From contig NZ_BNEL01000001.1 of NCBI RefSeq assembly GCF_018327685.1, positions 806,001 to 870,000 of the forward strand: 64,000 bases of DNA, in the 5' to 3' direction. Made by a program: the position numbers and the translations under genes. How positions within the stretch are numbered: the first letter of the stretch is position 1; each line of letters starts with the position of its first letter. Positions 8,942-17,412 of this stretch are shown here, one piece after another. The stretch is from Streptomyces sp. TS71-3. Its GTDB lineage: Bacteria > Actinomycetota > Actinomycetes > Streptomycetales > Streptomycetaceae. Below the pieces are notes generated by a model. It was given only the letters and a program-made list of their open reading frames with translations. It made no database searches and had not been told where the DNA came from.

Positions 8942-9934
8942 ATGCGCACGCACGTCACGCACCCCACGCGCTTCAGGCGCGGTTCCAGGACGGCGACCGC
9001 CGGGCTCACCGCGGTCGCGCTGGTGGCCCTGGCGGGCTGCGGCGCCGCCGACATGACCAAGCAGACCTCGCCGTTCGCGAACGCCCAGGGCGCGAGGACG
9101 GTGACGCTGTCCGTGCAGTCCTGGGTGGGCGCGCAGTCGAACGTCGCGGTGGCGAGCTACATCCTGGAGCACGAGTTGCACTACCGCGTGGACACCGTCC
9201 AGGTCGACGAGGTCCCCGCCTGGGACGCGCTCAGCCAGGGCCGGGTGGACGCGATCCTGGAGGACTGGGGCCACCCCGACCAGGAGAAGCGGTACGTCGA
9301 GGACAAGAAGACCATCGTCAGCGCAGGCGGCCTCGGGGTCACCGGCCACATCGGCTGGTTCGTCCCCACGTACTTCGCCAAGCAGCACCCCGACGTCACC
9401 GACTGGAAGAACCTCAACAAGTACGCGAAGCAGCTGCGCACCCCCGAGAGCGGCGGCAAGGGCCAGCTCCTGGACGGCTCCCCGTCGTACGTCACCAACG
9501 ACAAGGCGCTGGTGAAGAACCTCCACCTCGACTACCAGGTGGTGTTCGCCGGCTCCGAGGCCGCCCAGATCACGCAGATGCGGCAGTTCGCCAAGCAGCA
9601 CAAGCCGTACCTGACGTACTGGTACCAGCCGCAGTGGCTCTTCAAGAAGGTCCCGATGACCGAGGTGAAGCTGCCCGCGTACAAGGAGGGCTGCGACGCG
9701 GACGCGGACAAGGTGGCGTGCGCGTACCCGAAGACACCGCTCCAGAAGTACCTGAACGCCGGGTTCTCGCGGAACGGCGGGGCGGCGGCACGGTTGCTGA
9801 AGAAGTTCCACTGGACGCTGGAGGACCAGAACGAGGTGTCGCTGATGATCGCCGACCAGAAGCTGTCGCCGGACGAGGCCGCGAAGAAGTGGGTGGACGG
9901 CCACCGGTCCGAGTGGAAGCAGTGGCTTTCCTGA
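8942..9934 (+). CDS. Glycine betaine/choline-binding lipoprotein
   Basis: This is a 330-residue substrate-binding protein of the OpuAC/ProX class. The N-terminus has Arg residues, a hydrophobic stretch and the lipobox 'VALAGC' (Cys at about 31), so it should be a lipid-anchored receptor on the outer face of the membrane. The mature chain has the family order: 'VTLSVQSWVGAQSNVAVASYILEHEL', 'VDTVQVDEVPAWDALSQGRVDAILEDWG', and a lobe with Trp/Tyr-rich stretches ('TYWYQPQWLFKKV') of the kind that cage the quaternary ammonium group. It is last in the operon and closely spaced to the permease, followed by an inverted repeat. Confidence 0.9.
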   Translation: MRTHVTHPTRFRRGSRTATAGLTAVALVALAGCGAADMTKQTSPFANAQGARTVTLSVQSWVGAQSNVAVASYILEHELHYRVDTVQVDEVPAWDALSQGRVDAILEDWGHPDQEKRYVEDKKTIVSAGGLGVTGHIGWFVPTYFAKQHPDVTDWKNLNKYAKQLRTPESGGKGQLLDGSPSYVTNDKALVKNLHLDYQVVFAGSEAAQITQMRQFAKQHKPYLTYWYQPQWLFKKVPMTEVKLPAYKEGCDADADKVACAYPKTPLQKYLNAGFSRNGGAAARLLKKFHWTLEDQNEVSLMIADQKLSPDEAAKKWVDGHRSEWKQWLS

Positions 9935-10006
9935 CTCCATCAGGGGGTCGCCGTCCGGGTGGGGTGGTCCCTGCCGTCTCCGGTCCACCGGCGGGTGGGT
10001 GGTTGC

Positions 10007-10074
10007 TCGCGCAGTTCCCCGCGCCCCTATCGGGGCGCAGCCCCGGCCTATAAGGGGCGCGGGGAACTGCGCGA
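10007..10074 (+). terminator. Inverted repeat after the betaine operon (GGGGAACTGCGCGA family)
   Basis: A 22-bp arm at 10007-10028 (TCGCGCAGTTCCCC...) is perfectly complementary to 10053-10074, with a 24-bp loop. It lies between the 3' ends of the rightward betaine operon and the leftward PEP-mutase gene, so it could terminate both. There is no U-tract. The second dispersed repeat (CACCTCCCACGCCCTTCAGG) follows at 10084-10121. Confidence 0.55.
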
Positions 10075-10215
10075 CCAGCCACGACTGGGGGCACCTCCCA
10101 CGCCCTTCAGGCAGTGGGGGACGTCGGATCGCCACCGGCCGAAAGGGGCAGTCGGGGCCGCTCGCGCCCACCTTCCGGGGGTACCCGGCAGGCCGGACGC
10201 GCCCCTGACGGGGTG

Positions 10216-10995
10216 TTACGTACCGCGGGCCGCCGCGACGTCCGCCGCGAGCAGGGCCGTGGCACGCCGCTGCCAGCCGGGGCCGAACGTGATCCGCGTG
10301 GCGCCGAGTCGCCCGAGTTCCGCGGGGGAGTGGTCGCCGAGCCGGGTGGCCGTGTTGATGGGGCCGTCGATGCCCGCCCGCAGGACGGGGAGCGCTGGGG
10401 GCGGCGCCCCGAGAGGGTAGACGCAGTCCGCGCCGGCGGCCACGTACAGCGCCGCCCGCTCCACGGTCTGCTCCGCCGCCCGCCGCATGGCCCCCTCGTC
10501 GCCTCCTCGCTCGGCGGAGCCGTCGCCCCCGCCGTCGGGGTGCAGGAACGTGTCGATGCGCGCGTTCAGGAACACCCGCTCGCCCGCGGCGGCCCGCACC
10601 TCGGCAAGCCAGTCGGCGTGCCGCCGCGGGTCCTGAAGAACGCCCCCGTGGGAGTCCTCCAGGTTGCAGCCGACGGCCCCCGTCTCCAGCAGCCGTTCCA
10701 CCAGCTCCTTCGGCGCGAGCCCGTAGCCGGACTCCAGGTCCGCCGACACCGGCACGTCCACCGCCCGCACGACCCGCGCCACCGCCGCGAACATCTCGTC
10801 CGCGGGCGTCGACCCGTCCGCGTACCCGAGCGAGGCGGCGATCCCGGCGCTGGGCGTCGCCAGCGCCGGGAACCCGGCCTCCGCGAACACCCGCGCGCTC
10901 GCCGCGTCCCAGGGCCCCGGCAGCACCAGTGGATCGCCGGCCGGCCGCCCGTGGTGGAGCGCCCGGAACGCCGCGGCGGCCTCCGGTCCGCTCAC
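10216..10995 (-). CDS. PEP mutase/isocitrate lyase superfamily protein
   Basis: This 259-residue TIM-barrel protein belongs to the PEP mutase branch, whose members make or break C-C or C-P bonds alpha to a carboxylate. Family marks: 'PLVLPGPWDAASARVFAEAGFPALATPSAGIA' near residue 25-55, 'VPVSADLESGYG' (about 100; metal and substrate site), 'GCNLEDS' (about 118) and 'NARIDTF' (about 150). The usual active-site 'KKCGH' loop of true isocitrate lyase is absent, so the specific reaction is unknown. The start is GTG 10995, giving a GTGA overlap with the upstream gene; GTG 10998 is equally possible. It is the third gene of a leftward operon with two AhpD-like proteins. Confidence 0.82.
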   Translation of the reverse strand: MSGPEAAAAFRALHHGRPAGDPLVLPGPWDAASARVFAEAGFPALATPSAGIAASLGYADGSTPADEMFAAVARVVRAVDVPVSADLESGYGLAPKELVERLLETGAVGCNLEDSHGGVLQDPRRHADWLAEVRAAAGERVFLNARIDTFLHPDGGGDGSAERGGDEGAMRRAAEQTVERAALYVAAGADCVYPLGAPPPALPVLRAGIDGPINTATRLGDHSPAELGRLGATRITFGPGWQRRATALLAADVAAARGT

Positions 10996-11462
10996 CACTC
11001 CGTGCTCCCGGCGGGGATGCGCCGCGAGACCATCAGCCGGTTCCAGGCGTTGATGACCGTGATCAGCCCGATCAGACAGGCCAGGGCGGCGTCGTCGAAG
11101 TGCTTGGCCGCCTCCTCGTACACCTCGTCGGGAACGAAGCCTCCCCTGGCCTCCGCCCGGTCAGGGACGGCGAGCAGCGTGACCGCCTCGGTGAGGGCGA
11201 GCGCCGCACGCTCGCGTTCCGTGTAGACGCCCTCGGCCTCCTCCCACGCGTCCAGCAGGTCGAGCTGCCGCTGGTCCGCCCCGCTCTCCCGGGCGTTCCG
11301 CACGTGCATGTCGAGGCAGAAGGCGCAGTGGTTGAGCTGCGAGGCGCGGATCTGGACCAGCTCGGCCAGCACGGGATCCCCGAAGCCCTGCTTCGCGGCC
11401 CCGCTCAGCGTGATCATGGCGGTGCGCACCCCGGCGTCGAGGTGCGTGGTGCGGGCCGTCAC
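10992..11462 (-). CDS. Carboxymuconolactone decarboxylase (AhpD-like) family protein
   Basis: This is a 156-residue all-helical protein with the AhpD/CMD motif 'QLNHCAFCLDMHVRNAR' (CxxC followed by His), the redox-active site used in alkylhydroperoxidase relatives. I placed the start at GTG 11462, which overlaps the upstream stop (GTGA); a longer frame to 11525 would overlap the neighbour by 67 bp without similarity. C-terminal 'ACLIGLITVINAWNRLMVSRR' is the typical tail of this subfamily. It is a paralogue of the next gene upstream, and the two are probably co-transcribed under the divergent MocR regulator. The substrate is unknown. Confidence 0.85.
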   Translation of the reverse strand: MTARTTHLDAGVRTAMITLSGAAKQGFGDPVLAELVQIRASQLNHCAFCLDMHVRNARESGADQRQLDLLDAWEEAEGVYTERERAALALTEAVTLLAVPDRAEARGGFVPDEVYEEAAKHFDDAALACLIGLITVINAWNRLMVSRRIPAGSTEW

Positions 11463-12007
11463 GCGTGCTGTCCGGGCCGGTAGTGGCCCGGGACCGCGCG
11501 GGACGTCACGCCGAACCGGTTCCACGCGTTGATCACCGTGATCGCGGCGATGAGCTGCGCCAGCTCCTGCTCCGTGAAGTGCTCCGCGACCCTGTCGTAC
11601 ACCTCGTCCGGCACGAAGCCTCCCCCAGCCTCCGGCCGGGAGGTGCCCCCAGTCAGTACCGTGATCGCCTCGGTCAGCTCCAGCGCCGCGATCTCCTTGG
11701 GCGTGTAGAAGTGCCGCGACTCCTCCCAGGCACCGAGCTGGATGACCCGCTCCACCGACTCGCCCGCGGCCAGCGCGTCCTTGGTGTGCATGTCGAGGCA
11801 GAACGCGCAGTGGTTGATCTGGGAGGCACGGATCTTCACCAGTTCGAGCAGCACCGGGTCGACGCCCTTGCGGGCCGCCGCGTCCAGGCGGGCCATGGCC
11901 TTGTAGGCCTCGGGGGCCAGCTCGGCGAGGTTGATACGGGGTGTGTGCTCCGGGGCGCGTGCGTCACCGGCGGCAGGGGCCGCGGCGACGGTCTCGTTCG
12001 TCGTCAT
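11459..12007 (-). CDS. Carboxymuconolactone decarboxylase (AhpD-like) family protein
   Basis: This 182-residue paralogue of the downstream gene has the same core 'QINHCAFCLDMHTKDAL' and the same ending 'INAWNRFGVTSR'. The ATG at 12007 opens an Ala/Pro-rich leader. A segment at about residues 120-130 ('TGGTSRPEAGGGFVPDEVY') is encoded by DNA at 11619-11653 that resembles the intergenic hairpin repeat of this genome; the paralogue has an unrelated sequence ('AVPDRAEARGGFVPDEVY') there. This looks like a repeat incorporated into coding DNA. First gene of a three-gene leftward operon, 46 bp from the divergent MocR regulator. Confidence 0.85.
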   Translation of the reverse strand: MTTNETVAAAPAAGDARAPEHTPRINLAELAPEAYKAMARLDAAARKGVDPVLLELVKIRASQINHCAFCLDMHTKDALAAGESVERVIQLGAWEESRHFYTPKEIAALELTEAITVLTGGTSRPEAGGGFVPDEVYDRVAEHFTEQELAQLIAAITVINAWNRFGVTSRAVPGHYRPGQHA

Positions 12008-12053
12008 GCCTCGACCCTATGAGCGGAGTAGCCCAGGGGTATGGTCCATTCAC
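12008..12053. promoter_or_regulatory. 46-bp divergent promoter/operator between AhpD-like operon and MocR gene
   Basis: Only 46 bp separate the two start codons, so promoters and the regulator's binding site must overlap. The segment is less GC-rich than its surroundings (TATGAGCG..., GGGGTATGGTCCATTCAC). MocR-type regulators commonly bind just upstream of themselves and a divergent target, which makes this the likely operator. Confidence 0.45.
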
Positions 12054-13499
12054 ATGTCGAAGTCCTGGGCCAATCTCGGGGTGGACCTCCACCTCGAACC
12101 GACCGGTTCGGGGGTGCGCAGGGGCCTGACGGACGCCCTGCGGGACGCCGTGGCCAGCGGCCGCCTCGCGCCCGGCACCCGCCTGCCCTCGTCCCGCGGC
12201 CTCGCCGCCGACCTGGGCATCGCGCGCAACACCGTCGCGGAGGCCTACGGGGACCTGGTCGCGGAGGGCTGGCTGACCGCCCGCCAGGGCTCGGGCACCC
12301 GCGTCGCGGCCCGGACGGTCCCGGGCTCCCCGGCTCCCGCGCCGCACCGCCGCCCGCCCGGCAGCCCCGCCTACGACCTGATGCCCGGCACTCCCGACCT
12401 GGGCTCCTTCCCCCGTATGGCCTGGGTGAAGGCCGCCCGCCGCGCCCTGCTCGCCGCCCCGAGCGACGCGCTCGGCTACGGCGACCCGCGCGGCCGCGTC
12501 GAGCTGCGCACCGCTCTCGCCGCCTACCTGGCCCGCGCCCGCGGGGTGCGCACCGATCCCGACCGCATCCTCATCTGCTCCGGCTTCACCCACGGCCTCA
12601 CCCTCCTCGCCACGGTCCTGCGCGAGCGCGGCGTGACCGATGTGGCCGTGGAGGCGTACGGCCTCGACTTCCACTGGAAGCGCCTGACCGCGGCGGGCCT
12701 GCGCACGCGGCCGCTCCCGCTGGACGAGCGGGGCACGGTCGTGGAGCCGCTCGACGCCACCGGGGCGCCCGAGTCCGGGGCCGCGCGCCCAGGCGCCCGG
12801 CGGACCGATCCGGGAGCGGTGCTGCTGACCGCGGCGCACCAGTTCCCCACGGGGATGCCGCTCCACCCGAAGCGGCGTGCCGCGGTCGTCGACTGGGCGC
12901 GCCGCACGGGTGGCGTGATCCTGGAGGACGACTACGACGGTGAGTTCCGCTACGACCGCCAGCCCGTGGGGGCTTTGCAGGGGCTCGACCCCGACCGGGT
13001 GGTCTACTTCGGCACCGCGAGCAAGTCCCTGGCCCCCGGCCTGCGGCTTGGCTGGATGGTGCTGCCCGGCTCGCTGGCCGCGGAGGTCGCGGCGGCGAAG
13101 GGCCACTCGGACTGGTCGTGCGGGGTGCCCGACCAGCTCACGCTCGCGGAGTTCCTGACGTCGGGGGCGTACGACCGGCATGTGCGGGCGATGCGCCTGC
13201 ACTACCGGCGCCGCCGCGACGAACTCGTCGCGGCGCTCGCCGAACGCGCGCCGGCGGTTCGGGTCACCGGCATAGCGGCGGGCCTGCACGCGGTGCTCGA
13301 ACTGCCTGCCGGCACCGAGGAGGCGGTCCTGCACGCGGCGGCGTGGCGGGGCCTGGCCGTGGAGATCCTGGGCCGCTTCCGCCACCCCGACACGGAGGGG
13401 GCCTCAGGCCCCCATGACGCCCTGGTCGTGGGCTACGGCACACCCCCGGACCACGCGTGGCACGGCGCACTGGAAGCACTCTGCGAGGTCCTGTGCTGA
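12054..13499 (+). CDS. MocR-type GntR/aminotransferase transcriptional regulator
   Basis: This 481-residue protein fuses an N-terminal GntR winged helix ('VRRGLTDALRDAVASGRL', 'TRLPSSRGLAADLGIARNTVAEAY', 'GWLTARQGSGTRV'; about residues 18-85) to a fold-type I aminotransferase domain (about 105-480). PLP-site features are visible: 'ILEDDYDGEFRYDR' (Asp) and 'FGTASKSLAPGLRLGW' (Schiff-base Lys). Such regulators sense PLP adducts rather than catalyse transamination. The ATG at 12054 gives the usual short lead into the HTH. It is divergent from, and likely controls, the AhpD-like/PEP-mutase operon. Confidence 0.9.
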   Translation: MSKSWANLGVDLHLEPTGSGVRRGLTDALRDAVASGRLAPGTRLPSSRGLAADLGIARNTVAEAYGDLVAEGWLTARQGSGTRVAARTVPGSPAPAPHRRPPGSPAYDLMPGTPDLGSFPRMAWVKAARRALLAAPSDALGYGDPRGRVELRTALAAYLARARGVRTDPDRILICSGFTHGLTLLATVLRERGVTDVAVEAYGLDFHWKRLTAAGLRTRPLPLDERGTVVEPLDATGAPESGAARPGARRTDPGAVLLTAAHQFPTGMPLHPKRRAAVVDWARRTGGVILEDDYDGEFRYDRQPVGALQGLDPDRVVYFGTASKSLAPGLRLGWMVLPGSLAAEVAAAKGHSDWSCGVPDQLTLAEFLTSGAYDRHVRAMRLHYRRRRDELVAALAERAPAVRVTGIAAGLHAVLELPAGTEEAVLHAAAWRGLAVEILGRFRHPDTEGASGPHDALVVGYGTPPDHAWHGALEALCEVLC

Positions 13500-13525
13500 C
13501 CCGCCCGGCCCCGTCCGCGCAGGGG

Positions 13526-13760
13526 CGCGTACCCCCACTCGGCCGCAGTCGCCGACGAGACGTGCCCCCTCGCCCCTGTTCGCGTAGGAGGCGCGTACCC
13601 CCGGCCGGGCCGCTGTCGCGTACGAGACGTGCCCTCTTCGCCCCGTCCACGCAGGAACGCGTACCCCCACTCTGCCGCCGTCGCGCACGAGACGTGCCCC
13701 CTTCGCCCTCTCCGCGCAGGGTCGCGTACCCCCGCCGGGCCGCTGTCGCGTACGAGACGT
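13526..13760. repeat. Four tandem ~66-bp repeats
   Basis: Units begin with CGCGTACCCCC at 13526, 13592, 13658 and 13723 (spacings 66, 66 and 65 bp), and each ends with a GTCGC(G)TACGAGACGT-like block. Odd and even units differ in the middle (ACTCGGCCGCAGTC versus GGCCGGGCCGCTGTC), so the array may be a 132-bp dimer repeated twice. A 66-bp unit keeps the frame open, but no start, Shine-Dalgarno site or recognisable protein is associated. Confidence 0.8.
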
Positions 13761-13950
13761 GAGGGGACGTGGGGGGATGTCCGCCCGCAGTGTCCTGCGT
13801 CAGGCCCAGGGGGACCTTCTGTTGGCGGAGGACGCGGGACCGAGGACGGATATCCGCCCGCGGCCCCGCCCCACGACGTAACAGGAGGCGTTCCACCGTC
13901 CAGGGAAGTGGCGCAGGTCGTGTCCGGACCATCGGCGGGTGGCTGGCTGG

Positions 13951-14136
13951 TCGCGCAGTTCCCCGCGCCCCTTGTAGGGCGCTGCGCGCCCATTCGCCGT
14001 CCAGAGAGGGGGGGCGCTGGTTGTGCCCGGATCATCCGCCCGTGGCTGGTTGCTCGCGCAGTTCCCCGCGCCCCTGAGGGAACCGGGGTGCCGCCCCGCA
14101 AGGGGCGCCCCCGGAGGGGCGCGGGGAACTGCGCGA
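13951..14136. repeat. Cluster of three GGGGAACTGCGCGA-family repeats
   Basis: Copies are at 13951-13964 and 14054-14067 (reverse orientation) and 14123-14136 (forward). The last two form an inverted pair with about a 55-bp loop. The block lies between the convergent 3' ends of the MocR and ornithine aminotransferase genes. No gene is seen between 13500 and 14223. Confidence 0.75.
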
Positions 14137-14223
14137 CCAGCCACAACGGACCCGCACCCGCCTACCCACCGCACCGAAACGAACAGAACGCGCCCCGGCT
14201 GAACCAAGCCGCAGGCGCACCCC

Positions 14224-15438
14224 TCACCCCCGCGCCACAGCCTCCCGCAGCCGTTCGATCCCCCAGTCCAGATCCTCCTTGCTGATCACAAGCGGCGGCG
14301 CCAGCCGAATCGTCGACCCATGCGTGTCCTTGGCCAGCACCCCCCGCCCCACCAGCCGCTCACAGAACTCCCGCCCCGTCCCCAACGCAGGATCAAGATC
14401 GACCCCAGCCCAGAGCCCCCGCCCCCGAACCTCCCGCACGGGCCCCCCGGGCACCCCGGCAAGCGACTGCAGCTCCTGGTGGAGGTGGTCGCCCAGCTCC
14501 GCCGCCCGCTCCTGGTACTCACCGGTCCGCAGAATCGCCAGCACCTCCAGCGCCACCGCGCAGGCCAGCGGGTTCCCCCCGAACGTCGACCCGTGCTCGC
14601 CCGGCCTGAACACTCCGAGCACCTCCCGCGACGAGACGACCGCGGACACCGGCACCACACCCCCGCCGAGCGCCTTGCCGAGGATGTACATGTCCGGCAC
14701 CACACCCTCGTGCTCGCAGGCGAACGTCCGCCCCGTCCGCCCCAGCCCGGACTGGATCTCGTCGGCGACGAAGAGCACGTTCTGTGCCCGGGTCACCTCC
14801 CGCACCCCGGCGAGGTAGCCCTCCGGCGGCACGATCACGCCGGCCTCGCCCTGGATGGGTTCGATCAGGACGGCGACCGTGCTGTCGGTGATCGCCGCGC
14901 GCAGGGCGGCCAGGTCCCCGTACGGCACGATGTCGAAACCGGGCGTGTACGGACCGTGGTCGTCCCGCGCCTCCGGGTCGGTGGAGAAGCTGATGATCGT
15001 GGTGGTGCGGCCGTGGAAGTTGTTCGCGGCGACCACGATCCGCGCCGTGTCGTCGGGTACGCCCTTGACCCGGTAGCCCCACTTCCGCGCCGTCTTGACG
15101 GCGGTCTCGACGGCCTCGGCGCCGGTGTTCATCGGCAGCACCATCTCCATGCCGCACAACTCGGCGAGCTGCGCGCAGAAGTCGGCGTACCGGTCGTGGT
15201 GGAACGCGCGCGACGTCAGCGTCACCCGGTCGAGCTGCGCCTTGGCGGCATCGATCAGGCGCCTGTTGCCATGGCCGAAGTTGAGCGCCGAGTATCCGGC
15301 CAGCATGTCCAGATAGCGACGGCCCTCCACGTCCGTCATCCAGGCGCCCTCGGCCGACGCCACGACGACGGGCAGCGGGTTGTAGTTGCGGGCGCTGTTC
15401 TCCGCGGCCGAGTTGATGAAGACGTCGGTTGCAGTCAC
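14224..15438 (-). CDS. rocD: Ornithine-oxo-acid (ornithine-delta) aminotransferase
   Basis: This 404-residue PLP enzyme transfers the delta-amino group of ornithine to 2-oxoglutarate, giving glutamate semialdehyde on the way to proline or glutamate. I chose GTG 15438 because GGAG sits five bases upstream and the protein then begins at the family N-terminus 'ATDVFINSAAENSARNYNPLPVV'. Visible: 'PMNTGAEAVETAVKTARKWGY' (PLP phosphate site, about 103-123), 'NNFHGRT', 'LIEPIQGEAGVIVPP', 'FVADEIQSGLGRTG' (PLP ring Asp) and 'YILGKALGGG' (Schiff-base Lys, about 258). Length fits. Divergent from the riboswitch-controlled glyA; arginase or rocA partners are not in the window. Confidence 0.92.
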   Translation of the reverse strand: MTATDVFINSAAENSARNYNPLPVVVASAEGAWMTDVEGRRYLDMLAGYSALNFGHGNRRLIDAAKAQLDRVTLTSRAFHHDRYADFCAQLAELCGMEMVLPMNTGAEAVETAVKTARKWGYRVKGVPDDTARIVVAANNFHGRTTTIISFSTDPEARDDHGPYTPGFDIVPYGDLAALRAAITDSTVAVLIEPIQGEAGVIVPPEGYLAGVREVTRAQNVLFVADEIQSGLGRTGRTFACEHEGVVPDMYILGKALGGGVVPVSAVVSSREVLGVFRPGEHGSTFGGNPLACAVALEVLAILRTGEYQERAAELGDHLHQELQSLAGVPGGPVREVRGRGLWAGVDLDPALGTGREFCERLVGRGVLAKDTHGSTIRLAPPLVISKEDLDWGIERLREAVARG

Positions 15439-15684
15439 GGGAGCTCCGTTCTTACGGCGGAAGGGGGCTTGTGGCCCAATTTCTATCGTCGCTCGCCGAA
15501 CTCGGAAAGAAACCTTTCGCATGAATGTGCTGCGCCGAATGGTCCATCGCACTCACATCGGACCCACGTCGCACCCACATCGAACTCTCCGAGGCGACCG
15601 GGACCACCCGGATGTCCCGCGCGCCCGGCAGGCCCCACATGCGCCGCAAGCCCCGTGAATACGGGACAACCCCCCGCCCCCTGG

Positions 15685-15880
15685 CTAGGCTGTCTTCCAC
15701 GCACGACGACTGGCGCACAGGGAAGCGACCCTGGGGGAATCGTGCAGGGGCTGAAGCTTCGAGGTGCCGCCCTCCCGATCCCGGGCCGTCCGCAGAGCGT
15801 GGCCGCGGGATGTGTCGGGAGCGCGCGGGACCGCGGAACCACGACCCCGGGGTGCCGCCCGCCTGGGCACGCCGGGACAC
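15685..15880 (+). promoter_or_regulatory. ZTP (pfl) riboswitch leader of glyA
   Basis: The leader contains the conserved parts of the ZTP/ZMP aptamer. An outer stem GCACGA 15701-15706 pairs with TCGTGC 15740-15745. Inside it are GACTGGCG and a hairpin CAGGG 15718-15722 / CCCTG 15729-15733, followed by the GGGGGAA internal strand. About 110 bases downstream comes the second conserved block CCCGCCTGGGCAC (15858-15870) within its own short stem, as in the two-domain aptamer. A TAGGCT at 15685-15690 is a plausible -10 giving a transcript start just before the aptamer. ZTP riboswitches turn on folate/one-carbon genes when 10-formyl-THF is low, which fits glyA. The expression platform between 15880 and the Shine-Dalgarno at about 15905 was not resolved. 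Confidence 0.85.
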
Positions 15881-15914
15881 GACCGGACCAGGACCAGCTC
15901 GCCCCGGAGGACCG

Positions 15915-17231
15915 ATGTCTCTTCCCCGCACCCCGAACTCTCCGAATACCCCGAACCCGCCGAACTCCCCTGGCTCCCACCCCGCCCTCTCCGCGGCCGA
16001 CCCCGACGTCGCCGCGCTGGTGGCCGCCGAGGAGCAGCTCCAGGCCGACACGCTGCGGATGATCCCCAGCGAGAACTACGTCTCGGCCGCCGTGCTGGAG
16101 GCCACCGGCACCGTCCTCACGAACAAGTACAGCGAGGGCTACCCCGGCCGCCGCTACTACGAGGGGCAGCAGAACATCGACCCCCTGGAGCGGCTCGCCG
16201 CCGAGCGTGCCCGGTCCGTCTTCGGGGTCGAGCACGCGAACGTGCAGCCGTACTCGGGCTCCCCGGCGAACCTCGCCGTCTACCTCGCCTTCGCCGAGCC
16301 CGGCGACACCGTCATGGGCATGGCGCTGCCCATGGGCGGCCACCTCACCCACGGGTGGAGCGTTTCGGCCACGGGGAAGTGGTTCCGGGGCGTGCAGTAC
16401 GGGGTGCGCCGCGACACGGGCCGCATCGACTTCGACCAGGTCCGCGAGCTGGCACTCGCCGAGCGGCCCAAGCTGATCTTCTGCGGCGGCACCGCCGTGC
16501 CGCGCACCATCGACTTCGCCGCCTTCGCGGAGATCGCCCGCGAGTGCGGCGCCGTGCTGGTCGCGGACATCGCCCACATCGCGGGGCTGGTCGCGGGCGG
16601 CGCGCACCCGTCGCCCGCGCCGCACGCCGACGTGATCTCGACGACCACCCACAAGACGCTGCGCGGGCCGCGCGGCGCGATGCTGATGTCCCGCGAGGAG
16701 CACGCCAAGGCCATCGACAAGGCGGTCTTCCCCGGGCTCCAGGGCGGGCCGCACAACCACACCACGGCCGCCATCGCGGTCGCCCTCCACGAGGCGGCCC
16801 AGCCGGCGTTCCGCGACTACGCCCGCGCGGTGGTGGACAACGCGCGTACGCTCGGCGAGGAGCTGCTGGCCCGCGGCTTCGACCTGGTCTCCGGCGGTAC
16901 CGACAACCACCTGATCCTGATGGACCTCACCCCGAAGGACGTGCCGGGCAAGGTCGCGGCGAAGGCCCTCGACCGGGCGGGGATCGTCGTCAACTACAAC
17001 ACCGTGCCGTATGACCCGCGCAAGCCGTTCGACCCGTCCGGCGTGCGGATCGGCACGCCCTCGCTGACCTCGCGGGGCCTCGGGGTCCAGCACATGCCGG
17101 CGATCGCCGAGTGGATCGACCGCGGCGTGACGGCCGCGGGGGCGGGGGACGAGGACACGCTGGCGAAGATCAGGGCGGAGGTCGGGGAACTGATGCGTGC
17201 GTTCCCCGCGCCCGGACTCGCGCAGTCCTGA
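15915..17231 (+). CDS. glyA: Serine hydroxymethyltransferase
   Basis: This 438-residue PLP enzyme interconverts serine and glycine while charging tetrahydrofolate. ATG 15915 follows GGAGG by a few bases. After a Pro/Asn-rich N-terminus of about 25 residues the SHMT core begins: 'MIPSENYVSAAVLEATGTVLTNKYSEGYPGRR', 'VQPYSGSPANLAVYLAF', 'ADIAHIAGLVAGGAHP' and the PLP-lysine motif 'STTTHKTLRGPRGA' (Lys about 253). The C-terminal 'GVRIGTPSLTSRGLG' is the folate/substrate end. Controlled by the ZTP riboswitch upstream and followed by a GC-rich hairpin at 17242-17271. Streptomyces often carries more than one SHMT gene; whether this is the only copy cannot be judged here. Confidence 0.95.
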   Translation: MSLPRTPNSPNTPNPPNSPGSHPALSAADPDVAALVAAEEQLQADTLRMIPSENYVSAAVLEATGTVLTNKYSEGYPGRRYYEGQQNIDPLERLAAERARSVFGVEHANVQPYSGSPANLAVYLAFAEPGDTVMGMALPMGGHLTHGWSVSATGKWFRGVQYGVRRDTGRIDFDQVRELALAERPKLIFCGGTAVPRTIDFAAFAEIARECGAVLVADIAHIAGLVAGGAHPSPAPHADVISTTTHKTLRGPRGAMLMSREEHAKAIDKAVFPGLQGGPHNHTTAAIAVALHEAAQPAFRDYARAVVDNARTLGEELLARGFDLVSGGTDNHLILMDLTPKDVPGKVAAKALDRAGIVVNYNTVPYDPRKPFDPSGVRIGTPSLTSRGLGVQHMPAIAEWIDRGVTAAGAGDEDTLAKIRAEVGELMRAFPAPGLAQS

Positions 17232-17241
17232 CGCCACCTCC

Positions 17242-17271
17242 GGCGGCCCCGGGATCCGTCCCCGGGCCGCC
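17242..17271 (+). terminator. GC-rich hairpin after glyA
   Basis: GGCGGCCCCGGG (17242-17253) can pair with CCCCGGGCCGCC (17260-17271) around a six-base loop, with one internal mismatch. It starts ten bases after the glyA stop. It is followed by a C-rich tract rather than a T-run, as is common for actinobacterial terminators. Confidence 0.55.
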
Positions 17272-17412
17272 CCCCCCCGGGCCGCCGGACGGAGGGCCGT
17301 CCCTCCGACGAGGTGATGTCCTCAAGCGCCGGACGGGCTGGATGGAGGGTGGGTTCTCTCCGTCTTCCCGTGCGGGCCGGTGGCCGGGGAGTCGCCCTGC
17401 GGGCTCGTCCTC

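Noticed and set aside
13433..14146. Possible repeat protein encoded across the 66-bp array
   Set aside because: No start signal, composition matches shadow frames, and the frame also runs through unrelated hairpin repeats.
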